Assembly: GCA_027026055.1 (NCBI GenBank)
Contig: JALVPA010000027.1
Location: forward strand, 1 to 7,190
DNA: 7,190 nt
Origin: Campylobacteraceae bacterium
GTDB lineage: Bacteria > Campylobacterota > Campylobacteria > Campylobacterales > Sulfurovaceae
Direction of reading: 5' to 3'
Shown here: piece by piece, positions 5,499-7,190 of the stretch
Layout: every line of letters begins with the position of its first letter
Numbering within the stretch: position 1 is the stretch's first letter
Position numbers and translations under genes: made by a program
The notes under the pieces: generated by a model
Databases searched by the model: none
Told to the model about the DNA's origin: nothing
Seen by the model: only the letters and a program-made list of their open reading frames with translations

Positions 5499-6010
5499 CC
5501 CTTCTGCGCCATGCCGCACTTCATCCTCGATACCAAAAACGTTACAACGGTTGGACCGATTTGTCTATAGAGCCGACGCTTTTCGACGCACGATACGTAG
5601 CCCCGTTGTGTAGACAACGATTCGACCGCATCTACAGCTCCGACCTGTTGCGTTGTCAGGAAACTTTGCACTATATGAACCTGCTTCCTTATCGTACGGA
5701 TGCACGTCTTAGGGAGGTACGTTTCAAACCCCATATCGAAGGATTGCGTTTCGAAGATGTAGCACGCAGAGACGATTTCGACGAAACACTACTCGAAGAT
5801 CCCAAAGTGTGGCACAACTATATTTGTGCGGAACGTTACGAGGTTTTCGAGAGGCGAATCGCCTCTTTTTTATCCGAATTGCCCGCAGACGAAGAGATAC
5901 TCGTCTGTACGCACGGAGGCGTCGTACAACGCATACTCGAACTTTTAAGGTTGCCGACACGACCGATAGAGTATCTCGACTGGATAAGGATAGAACACCA
6001 TGAGCTATAA
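5489..6010 (+). CDS. cobC: Histidine phosphatase family protein, probable alpha-ribazole phosphatase
   Basis: Soluble phosphatase (173 aa) of the histidine phosphatase (phosphoglycerate mutase-like) superfamily. The catalytic core is visible: R7-H8 (LRHA in place of the common RHG) with H8 as the phospho-acceptor, R56 in SSDLLRCQET, E77 as the likely acid, E84-G85 in the IEGL block, and H142 in CTHGG. Placement directly after cobS suggests removal of phosphate from alpha-ribazole 5'-phosphate or adenosylcobalamin 5'-phosphate; the sequence alone does not fix the substrate. The start is GTG at 5489 with GGGAG seven bases upstream, overlapping cobS by 10 bases; TTG at 5495 is a less well-placed alternative. 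It overlaps the next gene by 11 bases. Confidence 0.85.
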   Translation: MALTLLRHAALHPRYQKRYNGWTDLSIEPTLFDARYVAPLCRQRFDRIYSSDLLRCQETLHYMNLLPYRTDARLREVRFKPHIEGLRFEDVARRDDFDETLLEDPKVWHNYICAERYEVFERRIASFLSELPADEEILVCTHGGVVQRILELLRLPTRPIEYLDWIRIEHHEL

Positions 6011-6422
6011 AAGATGGTTCGAACGACACGGGAAAAAACATGCCGCCGTTATGCGAAAGTTGACACATTTGAGCGACAAGAGCGTAATCGCCTATTTTCG
6101 TTACGATAATATGCGGCTGCACGAACCCGATTTTTGCCCGCTTTATGCCGAAGGCAAAAAGTGTCACGAAATGGAAAATCTAAACTGCTATCTCTGCGCT
6201 TGTCCCAACTTCCGATTCGACGACGAAGGATTCGAGGAGATCGAAGGCAAAAGCCTCAAAAGCTATTGCGCCGTCGACTCGAAAGAGGGTAGCCGATTTG
6301 TCACGGACGATGCTATCCACCAAGATTGTAGCGGCTGTACGATACCGCATTGCGAAGCGTACATCGAAAAACATTTCAACCGAGACTGGTTCGAGATTAT
6401 AAAAGCGGTGTCTCCGCAATAA
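6000..6422 (+). CDS. Small cysteine-rich putative metal-binding protein (COG2158-like)
   Basis: A 140-aa soluble protein with nine cysteines (46, 55, 63, 66, 68, 90, 110, 113, 118) in two clusters: C46-P..C55-H..C63-x-x-C66-x-C68-P, and C110-S-x-C113..P-H-C118. The layout resembles the 'cysteine-rich small domain' family (COG2158), which I recall sitting beside cobalamin genes in archaea and anaerobes; the biochemical role is unknown to me. The N-terminal 40 residues are basic and lack a signal peptide, so it should be cytoplasmic. ATG at 6000 lies nine bases after AAGGA (5986-5990) and overlaps the phosphatase gene by 11 bases, so it is translationally coupled to cobS and the phosphatase. 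The cysteines could hold zinc or an Fe-S cluster. An assembly or chaperone role in cobalamin synthesis is a guess from position. Confidence 0.83.
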   Translation: MSYKRWFERHGKKHAAVMRKLTHLSDKSVIAYFRYDNMRLHEPDFCPLYAEGKKCHEMENLNCYLCACPNFRFDDEGFEEIEGKSLKSYCAVDSKEGSRFVTDDAIHQDCSGCTIPHCEAYIEKHFNRDWFEIIKAVSPQ

Positions 6423-6435
6423 ACGCTTACGGCGA

Positions 6436-7190
6436 CTATAGCCAACGCTCTCGCCACATCTCGTACATCAAAACGTACCATACCGCTCTGACCGCTTCGA
6501 TGTCGCCAAGACGCATTCTTTCGCGCAAACGTAGAACGGCGCCGACATCGAATACCTCACGATCGAGTCTCGCACTATCGAGATAATGCTCGACATACGA
6601 TGCAAGCTCACCATTCAACCACCCTTTTATCGGGAGCTGAAATCCCATCTTGGGACGATCGACAAGTCGTCGCGGCACATGCCGATAGAGTACCTCTCTT
6701 AACAGATGTTTCGCACGGCGATTTTTATATTTGATAGAAACGGGCACGCGTGCGACAAATTCGACGATGCGATGATCAAGTAGCGGCTCGCGCGCTTCCA
6801 AACTTACCGACATCGTCGCGCGATCCACCTTCGTCAATATATCGTCGCTCATCGAATGTTCGAAATCGTATAACAACATCGCATCGAACAAATCGAGTTC
6901 TTCTTGCCACATATCGTAACCGCCCGATAAAGAAAGCTCCGGAGAAAGTAGAGAGCGTACCGTCTCCTCGGAGAGGTGCGCCGAAGCCTCTTCGTAACGT
7001 TTTCGATTTCCTTCGACGCTCAAAACCCGTCTGAATTTCAAATACTTTCCGGCCATCGCAGGACGGCGAAACGCTTTCGGTAATCGTCTGTTGAGCGTTT
7101 CGACACGTTGTGCGCCTATGGGTGCTATCAAGGTGTCAATCGTTGCAAGCAAACCCGGTATTCGTCTAAACCGCGCCAAACGCATCATCG
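6436..7190 (-). CDS. asnB: Asparagine synthase-type amidotransferase, C-terminal part (partial)
   Basis: The visible C-terminal 250 or so residues end at TAG (6436-6438) and run off the right edge, so the N-terminal glutaminase domain and the PP-loop lie outside. The synthetase-domain core is clear: SDDILTKVDRATM followed by SLEAREPLLDHRIVEF, then K-HLLRE, and RPKMGFQLPIKGWL near the end, all typical of glutamine-hydrolysing asparagine synthase (AsnB). Enzymes of this family adenylate a carboxylate (Asp or another acid) and amidate it with ammonia from glutamine. Many bacterial copies serve polysaccharide or surface-sugar modification instead of Asn synthesis, so the substrate is open. It converges on the cobalamin operon with only 13 bases between stop codons and no obvious terminator hairpin. 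Confidence 0.9.
   Translation of the reverse strand, partial: MMRLARFRRIPGLLATIDTLIAPIGAQRVETLNRRLPKAFRRPAMAGKYLKFRRVLSVEGNRKRYEEASAHLSEETVRSLLSPELSLSGGYDMWQEELDLFDAMLLYDFEHSMSDDILTKVDRATMSVSLEAREPLLDHRIVEFVARVPVSIKYKNRRAKHLLREVLYRHVPRRLVDRPKMGFQLPIKGWLNGELASYVEHYLDSARLDREVFDVGAVLRLRERMRLGDIEAVRAVWYVLMYEMWRERWL

Overview
The window reads as an ordinary chromosomal stretch of a Campylobacterota (Epsilonproteobacteria) member. This is an inference from protein style, from promoters with a good -10 box behind a T-rich tract and no -35 box, and from the neighbourhood: a Znu-type transporter, a cobS/phosphatase tail, a VWA/DUF2201-type protein and an amidotransferase asparagine synthase. I cannot name a genus. 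The window is densely coding, with no intergenic gap above about 135 bases, and I see no mobile element, CRISPR array or origin.

Left part (1-1404, minus strand): an exported lipoprotein of unknown function is followed 18 bases later by a DUF2201-like (metallopeptidase-like plus VWA) protein that runs off the left edge. A 134-base divergent control region (1405-1538) separates them from the next operon. It holds a 30-base near-perfect palindrome and promoters facing both ways.

Centre (1539-4449, plus strand): a tightly coupled metal-uptake operon. It encodes a periplasmic zinc-type binding protein with a His-rich loop, then an ATPase (stop TAA directly followed by ATG), a membrane permease (ATGA overlap), and a 139-residue membrane-anchored protein I do not recognise (ATGA overlap). 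The first gene looks leaderless. A 135-base gap with a promoter leads to a tRNA-Arg(CCU) gene at 4585-4660.

Right part (4737-6422, plus strand): three overlapping genes for the end of cobalamin synthesis. They are cobS (cobalamin synthase), a histidine-phosphatase of the alpha-ribazole phosphatase type, and a nine-cysteine protein resembling the COG2158 small Cys-rich family. The cobS reading frame is best explained by a rare ATT start codon with a well-placed ribosome binding site; starting at the first in-frame ATG would remove 32 conserved-looking residues. Convergent to this, from 6436 to the right edge, lies the C-terminal half of an asparagine synthase-type amidotransferase.

Nothing here is a clear new defence or mobile system. 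The most interesting points are the cobS ATT start, the 30-base palindrome, the leaderless znuA and the unrecognised genes tied to metal uptake and cobalamin synthesis.
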